Assembly: GCA_900128395.1 (NCBI GenBank)
Contig: LT649320.1
Span: 1 to 37,273 of the forward strand
DNA from: Stramenopiles sp. TOSAG23-2
Taxonomy: Eukaryota > Sar
Direction of reading: 5' to 3'
DNA: 37,273 nt
The translations under genes were made by a program, and so were the position numbers. Positions within the stretch are counted from its first letter, which is position 1; every line of letters starts with the position of its first letter. Below the pieces are notes generated by a model that was given only the letters and a program-made list of their open reading frames with translations, was not told where the DNA came from and ran no database searches. Of this stretch, positions 19,039 through 26,639 are shown piece by piece.

Positions 19039-19518
19039 ATGGGTGCATGTGGCGGGAAGGATGAACGCAATTCGGAAGAAGGAGACGATGACTTGTCTAA
19101 TAGTTTACTTGAATCTAGTACAACAACACCAATGATAGTACTAGCGGATGTTAGTACTTTAGACCCAATAGCTACAACTCCACCACCTACTACTAAGCGG
19201 AAGAAACGAGGGAAAAAATACAAAAAGAACCTATCACGAACCCAACCAGAATTTGGCGTTGTAACGCCTAGAAGCAGTTCTATGTCTTTTGATGAGTTCC
19301 CAGTCGAAGATATAGATAATAAAACAAATAGCGATACAACAGTTGAAGACTTAGATGAGGAAAATAATATGGAAGATGATAAAGATAACATAGAGGTGAA
19401 TAAAGATAACATAGAAGAAAAGAAAGATAGTATAGATAAAATTGAAATCGATGAAATAGCAATAACAAAATCGACGGAGGCTCTAGAAGTTAAAACAAAT
19501 GAAGAAGTAACTGCATAA
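19039..19518 (+). CDS. Small acidic protein with N-terminal dual-acylation motif (MGACGGK)
   Basis: 159 aa. The first residues, MGACGGKDE, fit N-myristoylation on Gly2 and palmitoylation on Cys4. The same MGAC start is found on flagellar-membrane proteins such as trypanosome flagellar calcium-binding protein. The middle has a Thr/Pro segment and a basic patch (KRKKRGKKYKK, about 52-64) that could aid membrane contact. The C-terminal half is highly acidic and contains about three degenerate copies of KDNIE/KDSID (about 115-140). No EF hand or enzyme motif is present. Low-complexity composition makes homology hard to judge, but the frame is long, starts with a functional-looking motif and is divergently paired with a ciliary-type gene. 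Membrane or flagellar targeting is inference. Confidence 0.68.
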   Translation: MGACGGKDERNSEEGDDDLSNSLLESSTTTPMIVLADVSTLDPIATTPPPTTKRKKRGKKYKKNLSRTQPEFGVVTPRSSSMSFDEFPVEDIDNKTNSDTTVEDLDEENNMEDDKDNIEVNKDNIEEKKDSIDKIEIDEIAITKSTEALEVKTNEEVTA

Positions 19519-20061
19519 TACTATATACATATTACACATGTACTATATATTTATTTTTGGAAAGTTAAGAGGCTCCATGTACCTCTTATTTGTAGTCCAT
19601 TATAATTTTATATTATAATAATATATGGGAGACAAAAGAAATTTACGCAAAAAAAATCCAAAACATTTGTACACATGTATATGTATAAATAATATGTATC
19701 AAATATTTAGAAATTCTTTATATCTTTTGGAATGCTGACAATGAATATTATCAATAGTACCCAGTCATCAAAATATTCATATGTGTCCATTAAAGCATCC
19801 AAGTGGCATTTTTTATAAAGAATTATCATTTCATTGAGCAATATAATACCATCTTCAAAAAAAAAATAAAAAAAACATTCCCTCTCTAGCAAAAGAAACT
19901 TGCAAAAAATTTTGATATCAATTTAACATTATTATACATTATATACCAATTAATTAATTACAAAATGTAATGCGTGTAGCGGTTTTCCAGACACATTTTA
20001 AGAAAGTGCTGTGTGCGTCCATTTTTATATTTTTTTATAATATTTATAAAAGAAAAAAAAT

Positions 20062-20080
20062 AATACGAAGCGTTCGTATT
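20062..20080. repeat. TACGAA/TTCGTA hairpin
   Basis: AATACGAA pairs perfectly with TTCGTATT around a 3-nt GCG loop. It lies in the convergent spacer, in an otherwise A/T-only context. Confidence 0.75.
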
Positions 20081-20184
20081 TAAAAATTTTATTTTAGTTC
20101 ATGTATTTATGCATAAGATTCTTTAAAATTTAATTTTTATATTACGACGCATAAATTATAAATATTTAACTAAAATGTACGCGT

Positions 20185-20400
20185 ATTTTAATTTTTTATT
20201 TCCTACTCATAACAATTCCTACTCTCCAAAGAATACAGTGCTTGAGCCAATATATTTAATTTAAATCTAATCTCACTATCGAAGTCAGATTTGATACATC
20301 GTACTGTTGTAGAGTACATCATTAGTCCGCGAAACGTGCCATTATTTCTAAAATGTAGCAATAAATGAAGGAGGTAAACAGATGCGATTAACGTACGCAT
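20185..20400 (-). repeat. Dispersed repeat, copy B (contains a 65-codon ORF)
   Basis: Read on the minus strand it parallels copy A at 12570-12840: a TACCTCCT...GGCACGTT region, a TAGAGTACAT region, an AGTGAGAT segment, and the core GTATTCTTTGGAGAGTAGGA ending near TATGAGTA. A 65-codon minus-strand ORF (20400-20203) spans it. The stop codon after LESRNCYE aligns with an in-frame stop after LESRNYHE in copy A, so the family may descend from a coding sequence. No recognisable transposase or polymerase motif is present. Confidence 0.65.
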
Positions 20401-20632
20401 AATTATTATTTTAATAAAAATATTTAATATGATGTGTACAAAAAGTAATTATTTTGAGAGATTTTTTAATAAAATTTTAAATTGTGCGACCCCGTGATGT
20501 TCCCCCCCTCTTTTTCGTGTGCGTCGCAAAAATATTTTTAAAATCTCATCTCTCCGTTGAAGACGAACATCAAAAGAAAACTTCACGAAAATACGCCTCG
20601 TATATAACACATAATACACATATAATACGCGC

Positions 20633-20658
20633 TTCGTATTAATATACGAACCGTTCGT
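20633..20658. repeat. TTCGTA/TACGAA inverted-repeat cluster
   Basis: TTCGTATTAATATACGAA is nearly self-complementary and is followed directly by ACGAAC-C-GTTCGT, a perfect 6-bp stem. It sits about 30 bp beyond the PDZ gene stop. Confidence 0.65.
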
Positions 20659-20686
20659 CGTACCAAATTATACTTATTTTATTGAA

Positions 20687-21427
20687 TCAAGGCCTTGAAA
20701 AACAAATTCTTACTTGTCCTTCCGATTTTCTTGATTGGTTGATGAAAGCACTAATTTCTCTTGAATTTGGAACTTTGGTATGTCCATATATCAAACGCAA
20801 TGGAATGCCATTAATGGATACGATTTTATCTCCTTTTTTTATACCTTGTTTAGCAGCTGCACCTTTTGCATCGACATCACTAATAATACCACCTTCGTTT
20901 TCCAATTGGATTTGTAAACGATCGTCAAAAGTTTCAACAAAAGTATCACCACTTTTTTTACCATCTTCATTGTTCACAACTTCTGTTTCTTTATTTGTAT
21001 CCTTTTTAGTATTTTTTTTTGTGTCCTCGTCATTAATATTATGTTTATTTGCATTTTTTTTGGTATCATCGGTTCCTTCTTCTTCTTCTTCCTCTCCGTT
21101 TTTATCATTAATTTTACCACCAAGTTTTAATATTTGAGCCTTTAATTTTTCATTTTCTTCTTGCAATAATTGTCTTTCATAACATTCTTCCGTATATTTA
21201 ATATCCAATGCAAGATATCGTTCTGTAACATCTTTTAATATTTGTTGCTGTTCTTCAATTTTTTTTTCTTGCATTTCATTTACCTTTAATGATTTTTCTA
21301 ACAACGTGACATGTTTTGGTTTTAATATTTTTTGCGTTACGTACATATTTTGCTCTTGATATCCACGATTACGACTAGGAGGCAATTGGCCACTTACACG
21401 ATATTGTTTGACATAACGTGGTTGCAT
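20687..21427 (-). CDS. Coiled-coil protein with C-terminal PDZ domain
   Basis: 246 aa. Residues about 40-110 form a coiled coil (EKSLKVNEMQEKKIEEQQQI, then RQLLQEENEKLKAQILKLGG). Residues about 112-160 are a charged Glu/Lys/Asp/Asn-rich linker. Residues about 165-246 are a PDZ-like fold: LQIQLENEGGIISDVDAKGA, then AAKQGIKKGDKIVSINGIPL, then a helix around SREISAFINQS and a final QVRICFSRP strand. PDZ domains bind short peptide tails or act as scaffolds. The carboxylate-binding loop is not a canonical GLGF, so the ligand mode is uncertain. No enzyme domain is present. Confidence 0.82.
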   Translation of the reverse strand: MQPRYVKQYRVSGQLPPSRNRGYQEQNMYVTQKILKPKHVTLLEKSLKVNEMQEKKIEEQQQILKDVTERYLALDIKYTEECYERQLLQEENEKLKAQILKLGGKINDKNGEEEEEEGTDDTKKNANKHNINDEDTKKNTKKDTNKETEVVNNEDGKKSGDTFVETFDDRLQIQLENEGGIISDVDAKGAAAKQGIKKGDKIVSINGIPLRLIYGHTKVPNSREISAFINQSRKSEGQVRICFSRP

Positions 21428-21955
21428 TTTTATTTGTATATATATAACAATAATATATTAATAATAGTACATTGATGAAGTATAATAAATCTAGACTGTA
21501 CATATAAATTGATATTTACGTACGTATGTTTCTACATGATACATGTATATATATATGTCAAGTATTTTTCATGTCCATCATTCATGTGCTTATTATTTTT
21601 ATAGCATCGTTGTATCGTTGTGCATTATTAAAACTGTAGTCCATGGTAGTCTATCAACAACAACTTTTTTTTATAAAAATATTTTTTTTAGACAGGAGGT
21701 TATGGCACAAGGTGCACAGCAGGAGGTATTATGCCTCATACCTTAAGTAAAATGATGATCCATAAAAACATATGATAAAGCAGAAAAAGTTGCCACGTGC
21801 CATGCAGTCCAACCACAGCCAACCAGCCAACCCACATGCAGGCCAACATTACCAGATAAACATATGCATATGGCCATACATGTTTATACCACACAATTGT
21901 AAACAACATATCCCATCGTCGATAAACAACAAACGAATAATATAATCAATATAGA
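21428..21955. other. Divergent intergenic region with a CCAAC-rich island
   Basis: 528 bp. TA-rich flanks surround a GC-richer part at about 21690-21880. It includes an imperfect direct repeat of AGGAGGT.TTATG (about 21694-21735) and several CCAAC/CCAACC units (about 21808-21850), then a CATATG-rich stretch. No ORF is accepted. Confidence 0.5.
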
Positions 21956-22396
21956 ATGTCTGAATTGGCCAGAACGTATGCAAGTGATCCATGCGATGAG
22001 CCGGTTGCATGGAAAACTAATGTAATTCCACGCGAGGAAGATGATTTAAAACATTTTTTTAAAATAGCAGATATGGTGGTAATTCGTATCGCTAAAAAAT
22101 ATGAGACAATAACATTTAATGAATTTCAAGATGAATGGATTGAATTTGAAAAATATTACTTTCGACAATTGGATCTAATCTATCTTCGTAGTTTGGTGTG
22201 TATAGATAGTCATAAATTAAAAGATAAACAAACAAGAGTAAATTATGCATTTCAAAGGTACCAATACGTCTCGCAATTTCATTCGCGGATCCATCGGTGG
22301 TGCATTTGTTTCACCAGTCCAACAAACCGTTGGGACGTTTTGATTAATTGTCGTCCTAGTGGCATCTACTTCTCGTTGTCTTACTCTACCATTTAA
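21956..22396 (+). CDS. Small conserved-looking protein of unknown function; 3' end overlaps the facing gene
   Basis: The frame is 146 codons. The first ~100 residues are convincingly protein-like: charged and helical, with EEDDLKHFFKIADMVVIRIA and DEWIEFEKYYFRQLDLIYL, no signal peptide and no low complexity. From about 22258 on, the sequence is the exact antisense of the opposite gene and reads less naturally. Either the protein really ends at 22396, sharing 180 bp with its neighbour, or an intron removes part of the tail. A GTGTGT donor at 22196 and AG at 22257 would give a different ending with stop near 22344, but no CTAAC branch site is visible, so I keep the unspliced model. I do not recognise the family. 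Confidence 0.6.
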   Translation: MSELARTYASDPCDEPVAWKTNVIPREEDDLKHFFKIADMVVIRIAKKYETITFNEFQDEWIEFEKYYFRQLDLIYLRSLVCIDSHKLKDKQTRVNYAFQRYQYVSQFHSRIHRWCICFTSPTNRWDVLINCRPSGIYFSLSYSTI

Positions 22397-22678
22397 TTTA
22401 CATGATTTTTTATAACGTTGCGCTGCTACAAGCCCTAACCATCGAAAATTTTGTTTACCACGACCTAATGCTATTTCAAACGTTGCTGGTTTATAATGTT
22501 GCGATTTTGTATTGCAATGTACAAATATCTTCATGTTTTTTCGTTTTAAAACACCGTTATCAATGACTCTTTGTTCCATTTGTTCATAGATATTATCCAT
22601 TTCATGATGGATTTGTTCATTATCAACCACTTCTTCTTCTTGATGTTCTTTCTCAATATTTTCTTCTTCTTTCTTCAT
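22217..22678 (-). CDS. Small unknown protein convergent with and overlapping its neighbour
   Basis: 153 aa. A Glu-rich N-terminal helix (residues about 1-35) precedes a mixed, conserved-looking core (about 48-140) with KIFVHCNTKSQHYKPATFEI, then KQNFRWLGLVAAQRYKK, then VPTVCWTGETNAPPMDPRMK. The final residues (CIIYSCLFIF) read like untranslated or intron sequence, so the true C terminus may be different. The core contains the less random amino-acid order of the two overlapping frames, so I take this strand as coding in 22258-22396. No family recognised. The core has no repeats or membrane helix. Confidence 0.62.
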   Translation of the reverse strand: MKKEEENIEKEHQEEEVVDNEQIHHEMDNIYEQMEQRVIDNGVLKRKNMKIFVHCNTKSQHYKPATFEIALGRGKQNFRWLGLVAAQRYKKSCKLNGRVRQREVDATRTTINQNVPTVCWTGETNAPPMDPRMKLRDVLVPLKCIIYSCLFIF

Positions 22679-22984
22679 ATTTATTATATCTATCTATCTA
22701 TAATATGATGGTTAAAATCTATAAGTTATAATAATTTTACTTCCCGTGCTATGTAATATGCTCCTTTTGTTTTACATGTACAATGTATATACAATATATA
22801 CTCTATCTCTCTCTCAAATGTGTTCCAAACTTGATGTGATATGATATATATATATATATGTAGTCTAATTGAAAAATTTTCATGTACGTAAAACGTTACC
22901 AGGCAGGTAAAACGTGCTAACCAGCTAACTGTCAAAATAATAAAAAATAATATATAATTTAGCACATACCGGTACCAATACCCC

Positions 22985-23045
22985 GCGTGAGTCCCTGCTG
23001 TGTGAGCCCCTGCTGTGAGCCCCTCTAAAACACCTTACTTTCACA
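22985..23045. repeat. Short tandem units related to the minisatellite spacer
   Basis: About three copies of TGAGYCCCTGCTG are followed by CTCTAAAACACCTTACTTTC. Compare CTAAAACCTTGCTTTTCTCC in the 6951-7347 array. Confidence 0.5.
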
Positions 23046-23940
23046 GTTCAGTCCGATGATAAAAATACAATCTAAATCTAAATCTGAATCTAAATCATAT
23101 CAAAATAGCTCTACCTAGGCTTAATCTACGTCTTAGACTACAATAAGAGGGGAATATTGTGAGAATGCTTCCAAGATCTAAGAGTTATATGTACCAAGTA
23201 GAGTTGTAGTTGTTGGATAATAAATAATAAATGTGCCAAGCCTTCGCTATCCTTACAGTACCAGCTTATAATGTCATACTAATAAAATACTAGAATGGGA
23301 ATAAGTATGGTGGATCACAAACACCTGTAAAACACCTCGAGTAAAATTTATGATATTATTATGTTCGTATTTCGTAAGTACAATTGAAACAATTTTCCCT
23401 ATCAAAAATTCATTGGTCTGAATGAAAAAAAAAAGAGAGAAAAGGGTGTGTCTCCATGTATCAGGGGAATGAACTCCAAAAAAAAATAGATTTTAGATCA
23501 AGACGTCGAGTTAGCAAGTATAAATATATATAATATATTTACATACTGTGTCATTATAATTTATTAGTATATGGAAATACATGCCTACCAAAAACTCGAA
23601 GCAAAAACACAAAAAATACTCTCCTCACTATACTACATGGAAGTAGTCACTAAAAAGAAGTGATAAATATAAACCAAGTGAGTTACACGACTACCTCTTT
23701 ATATATAGTAGAAAATGATATAAAGACTAATTAAGAAATTGTAAAGTTTGTCTATATATATATATATACATACACACACACATACATCATAGAAAACAAA
23801 TACAAGTGTTTTTCATATCACTTCTTCTATATTTTTTTTATAATATATATAGTTATCTATTTATTCATTTTTAGAATAAATACTAACTTTGAAAAGAAGA
23901 AGGGGGGGAAATATAGTTATAGTGGTTACATTTTACATTA

Positions 23941-23967
23941 TATACATACATACATACATACATACAT
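23941..23967. repeat. (CATA)n microsatellite
   Basis: About six uninterrupted CATA units lie in the divergent spacer. Confidence 0.9.
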
Positions 23968-24166
23968 ATTGGTAGATTTACAAAAGTCTGTTAAATAATT
24001 TATATATATATACAAGCATATATATTCCATATAATATTGTATTTTAGAGATAATAAATACAATACCAATTGAGAATAGAAGAGTACATATATATATATAT
24101 CTACATATACATAGTTTTACGCGCGAAGGAACCAAGTAAAACGAAATACGAACACAGAAAACAAAA

Positions 24167-26161
24167 ATGAATACTATCAATTTACCGTCTATCCGCACGA
24201 ATGGTTGTTTACCGTTCTTTTTAATCGCTTTACCAGCATTGACATTACCTGCGTTATTTTTACACCCTGGTGGTTTGACTTGGGTCATGCTGGAATCTGT
24301 TACTTCTTTTTTTAAAAATGCTCTTGGTGGTGCAACCGTTGCATTCGACATTTTACGAGAAGGAAATTTGACCACATATATTTTTATGTTATGGATATTT
24401 TTGGGTATTGCTGCCGTCCATTTTGTAGGCAGTTTAAAGATCAAAGGGAAGGGGCATAAACATTTTGGAACCGACAAGAAACGAAGAGATAAAAGTGGCA
24501 GGAACAGTGCTGATACTGGTTCTGACAAAGATCATTATATCAACAAAAAGAAAGCACGTAATCGAAAAAAACAAAAGAATTCTAAAAATCGAAACACGTC
24601 AAAGTCTGACACGTCTTTAGATGATTTAAAAAAGTTTAACAAACAAAAGAAAAAATCTTTAGACAACAACGACAGCGACGACGAGAATAATGTACCCTCG
24701 TCGCTGAGTGGTACAGATATTGAAGAGAATAACAGTAAACAAAATCGTGATAGTTCTTCGTCTATTTCATCTACAGCATCATCGACTATTTCAAGGAGTG
24801 ATGATGATGGTGTCACTGGCACTGCTGATTTTATTGCAAATAATGACGCAGTGCACATTTCTGAAAGTAAAAGTAAAGACATTGTTGATAAAAACAGTAT
24901 CTCAGATGTGGTCAAAGAAAAATTGATTGTAGAGACTGCAAATGAAAAAAAAGCAAAATTTTCATCAACATCCATTACATCATGGGCTGATGCTGTATCA
25001 AGTGATGAGGAAGATAATACACCGTCAACAAACAACAACATTTCTGGAAAAAGTACAAAATCTGTAAAGAGAAACAACAAATCAAAGAAAAATAAAACTT
25101 CTACGTCATCTTCTTTTGATAAAAGTTCATCAACAAAGGCTGGTAGTAGTAGTAGTAGCAGCAGCAACGACAACTTCCAATCAAAAAAGAAGAAAAGTAT
25201 TGCGAATAAGAAAGAGAGGAAAGAGAAAGGAATTAGAAAATCTAGCGGTACAAATCGTCGAAATGATCAACAAGAAGTTGAAAATCGCTCGTCACATTTT
25301 GAGAAAGGGAGTGGCAACAACAAGTACGACCCTAATTCTGGGATGTCCACGAATGGTTATACGAAAGATAATGGCAGGAACTACAACAAAAATAATCGCC
25401 GTAACAACAATAACAACAGCAATTCTCGTTCTTCTTCACGCAACAATAACAGTGATGCTAATACATTGAATCCGTACGCAAATGATTATGTCTATGAAAA
25501 AAGTAATAACAATTTTTACAATAATGATGGTCAACAATATTCAAATACTGGTAATACAAAGTACATCTATGAAATGTCAGAGCAGGACAAAGCGATGGCA
25601 CAACAAGTACAAATCCAGCAAGAAATATTGCATCAGCAAAAGATTCAACAAGAGAAAATGATGGAAGAGATGCGATTAAGATACCCAGAGCAAATGGCGC
25701 AATACGAGCAACAACAATTTATTATTCAACAACAACATTTTATTGAGCAACAGCAAGCGAGATTAAATATGGCGATACAAAGTCAATTGCAGCAACACCA
25801 GCAACAACAGAATAGTGGGAATATGTCGATTAACAACAATGACCATATGCTACGTGCTGAGGATGCTAATGCAAATGTTAAACAACGCGCAGATATCAAC
25901 AACGTTAATGTCATGCATGATATGACTTCAGCAAATAGTAACAATAATGTGCATGATATAAACTTTGTTGAAAATGTTGTACCGGCTACTGAGCATAATA
26001 ACGTTACAGCAAACAATGTTACAAATGGCAACGTAAATGCATCTATCAAAGCTACGACTACACCAGTGAACAGTAAAACTCGTAGTGGCAAACGCCCTGG
26101 AAGTGTCTTTAAAGCACAAGAATTAGCTTTTGATATGGCAACATCTTTGTTTGATGACTGA
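24167..26161 (+). CDS. Two-helix membrane protein with long disordered cytosolic region and PAM2-like motif
   Basis: 664 aa. Two hydrophobic segments near the N terminus (FFLIALPALTLPALFL, about 17-33; TYIFMLWIFLGIAAVHFVGS, about 70-90) suggest an endomembrane anchor. Everything after about residue 92 is hydrophilic and low-complexity: Lys/Arg-rich (95-160), Ser/Asp/Asn-rich, Arg/Asn-rich (about 400-430) and a Gln-rich helical part (about 475-545). Two short ordered islands stand out: SWADAVSSDEED (272-283) and TLNPYANDYVY (433-443). The latter resembles the PAM2 motif that binds the MLLE domain of poly(A)-binding protein, with Tyr in place of the usual Phe. The C terminus ends FKAQELAFDMATSLFDD. 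An ER- or membrane-tethered mRNA-binding adaptor is plausible but inferred. It faces an RNF10-like, ribosome-linked gene. Confidence 0.72.
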   Translation: MNTINLPSIRTNGCLPFFLIALPALTLPALFLHPGGLTWVMLESVTSFFKNALGGATVAFDILREGNLTTYIFMLWIFLGIAAVHFVGSLKIKGKGHKHFGTDKKRRDKSGRNSADTGSDKDHYINKKKARNRKKQKNSKNRNTSKSDTSLDDLKKFNKQKKKSLDNNDSDDENNVPSSLSGTDIEENNSKQNRDSSSSISSTASSTISRSDDDGVTGTADFIANNDAVHISESKSKDIVDKNSISDVVKEKLIVETANEKKAKFSSTSITSWADAVSSDEEDNTPSTNNNISGKSTKSVKRNNKSKKNKTSTSSSFDKSSSTKAGSSSSSSSNDNFQSKKKKSIANKKERKEKGIRKSSGTNRRNDQQEVENRSSHFEKGSGNNKYDPNSGMSTNGYTKDNGRNYNKNNRRNNNNNSNSRSSSRNNNSDANTLNPYANDYVYEKSNNNFYNNDGQQYSNTGNTKYIYEMSEQDKAMAQQVQIQQEILHQQKIQQEKMMEEMRLRYPEQMAQYEQQQFIIQQQHFIEQQQARLNMAIQSQLQQHQQQQNSGNMSINNNDHMLRAEDANANVKQRADINNVNVMHDMTSANSNNNVHDINFVENVVPATEHNNVTANNVTNGNVNASIKATTTPVNSKTRSGKRPGSVFKAQELAFDMATSLFDD

Positions 26162-26639
26162 TTGAAGCATCACTCTGATATATACATACTATAATATACA
26201 TACATATAATATATATATATAATAGATGATGGTTATTATATATATCACACAAGAAGTTAGTGTGTTGTGTTTGCTTGCGATTGTTGTGGCAAAGAAATTT
26301 AGCTTTTTGGAAATATATATATATGATACGATTTAGATACATCGAATATATTATATATAGATAGATATTTTATCATAATTTTTATACATATACGGATTCA
26401 TGACTTTTGTGTTTGGTGTCGAATAAACAGAACGTATATATAATATATATACGAGTACTTGAGTATGATATAAAAAATATCATATCATACCATATTTTTT
26501 AATAAATACGAATACGAAGAGAATAAACACACTTTTTATAAAAGATTTTTATATTCTATAAGAAAATATTTTAAAAATACGCGTGTACATTTTATTTTAT
26601 TTTAAATATATATATATTATAAACAAGAGAATTATATTT
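26162..26639. other. Convergent intergenic region with a hairpin
   Basis: 478 bp, AT-rich. It contains TA/GATA tracts, the TATGATAT hairpin (26464-26484) and an ATACGAATACGAAGAG stretch (about 26507-26522). No ORF is supported. Confidence 0.5.
26464..26484. terminator. TATGATAT/ATATCATA hairpin (possible 3'-end element)
   Basis: TATGATAT pairs perfectly with ATATCATA around AAAAA. The same stem recurs at 35224-35240 in another convergent spacer. A terminator or 3'-processing role is inferred only from position. Confidence 0.4.

Larger units (their letters stand above)
19519..20686. other. Convergent intergenic region with hairpins and repeat copy B
   Basis: 1168 bp between facing 3' ends. 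TAAGAGG and CCTCTTA form a 7-bp stem with 9-nt loop shortly after the plus-strand stop (about 19567-19589). AT-rich sequence follows, then the AATACGAA/TTCGTATT hairpin (20062-20080), dispersed-repeat copy B (20185-20385) and a second TACGAA cluster (20633-20658). Two short minus-strand ORFs (61 and 65 codons) are present; the second is the repeat itself. Confidence 0.6.
22679..24166. other. Longest divergent intergenic region, with several GC-richer islands
   Basis: 1488 bp between outward-facing genes. From the left: TATC and TA microsatellites (about 22685-22860). An island at about 22960-23050 has GTGAGCCCCTGCTGT tandem units followed by CTAAAACACCTTACTTTCAC, which resembles the spacer of the 6951-7347 minisatellite. 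Mixed sequence runs to about 23480. TA and CA/TACA microsatellites lie at about 23755-23790, and (CATA)n at 23941-23967. AAACGAAATACGAACAC lies just before the plus-strand start. No convincing ORF or RNA gene was found. Confidence 0.5.

Noticed and set aside
19707-19892. 61-codon minus-strand ORF in a convergent spacer
   Set aside because: AT-driven composition (Phe/Ile/Leu/Lys), no motif, and it starts from poly-A/T tracts.
20203-20400. 65-codon minus-strand ORF
   Set aside because: It lies entirely within dispersed-repeat copy B, and the homologous frame in copy A is broken. Treated as repeat sequence, not a gene.
24535-25173. 212-codon minus-strand ORF
   Set aside because: Exact antisense of the Ser/Asp/Lys-rich low-complexity part of the membrane protein; low-complexity coding strands yield such mirror ORFs.
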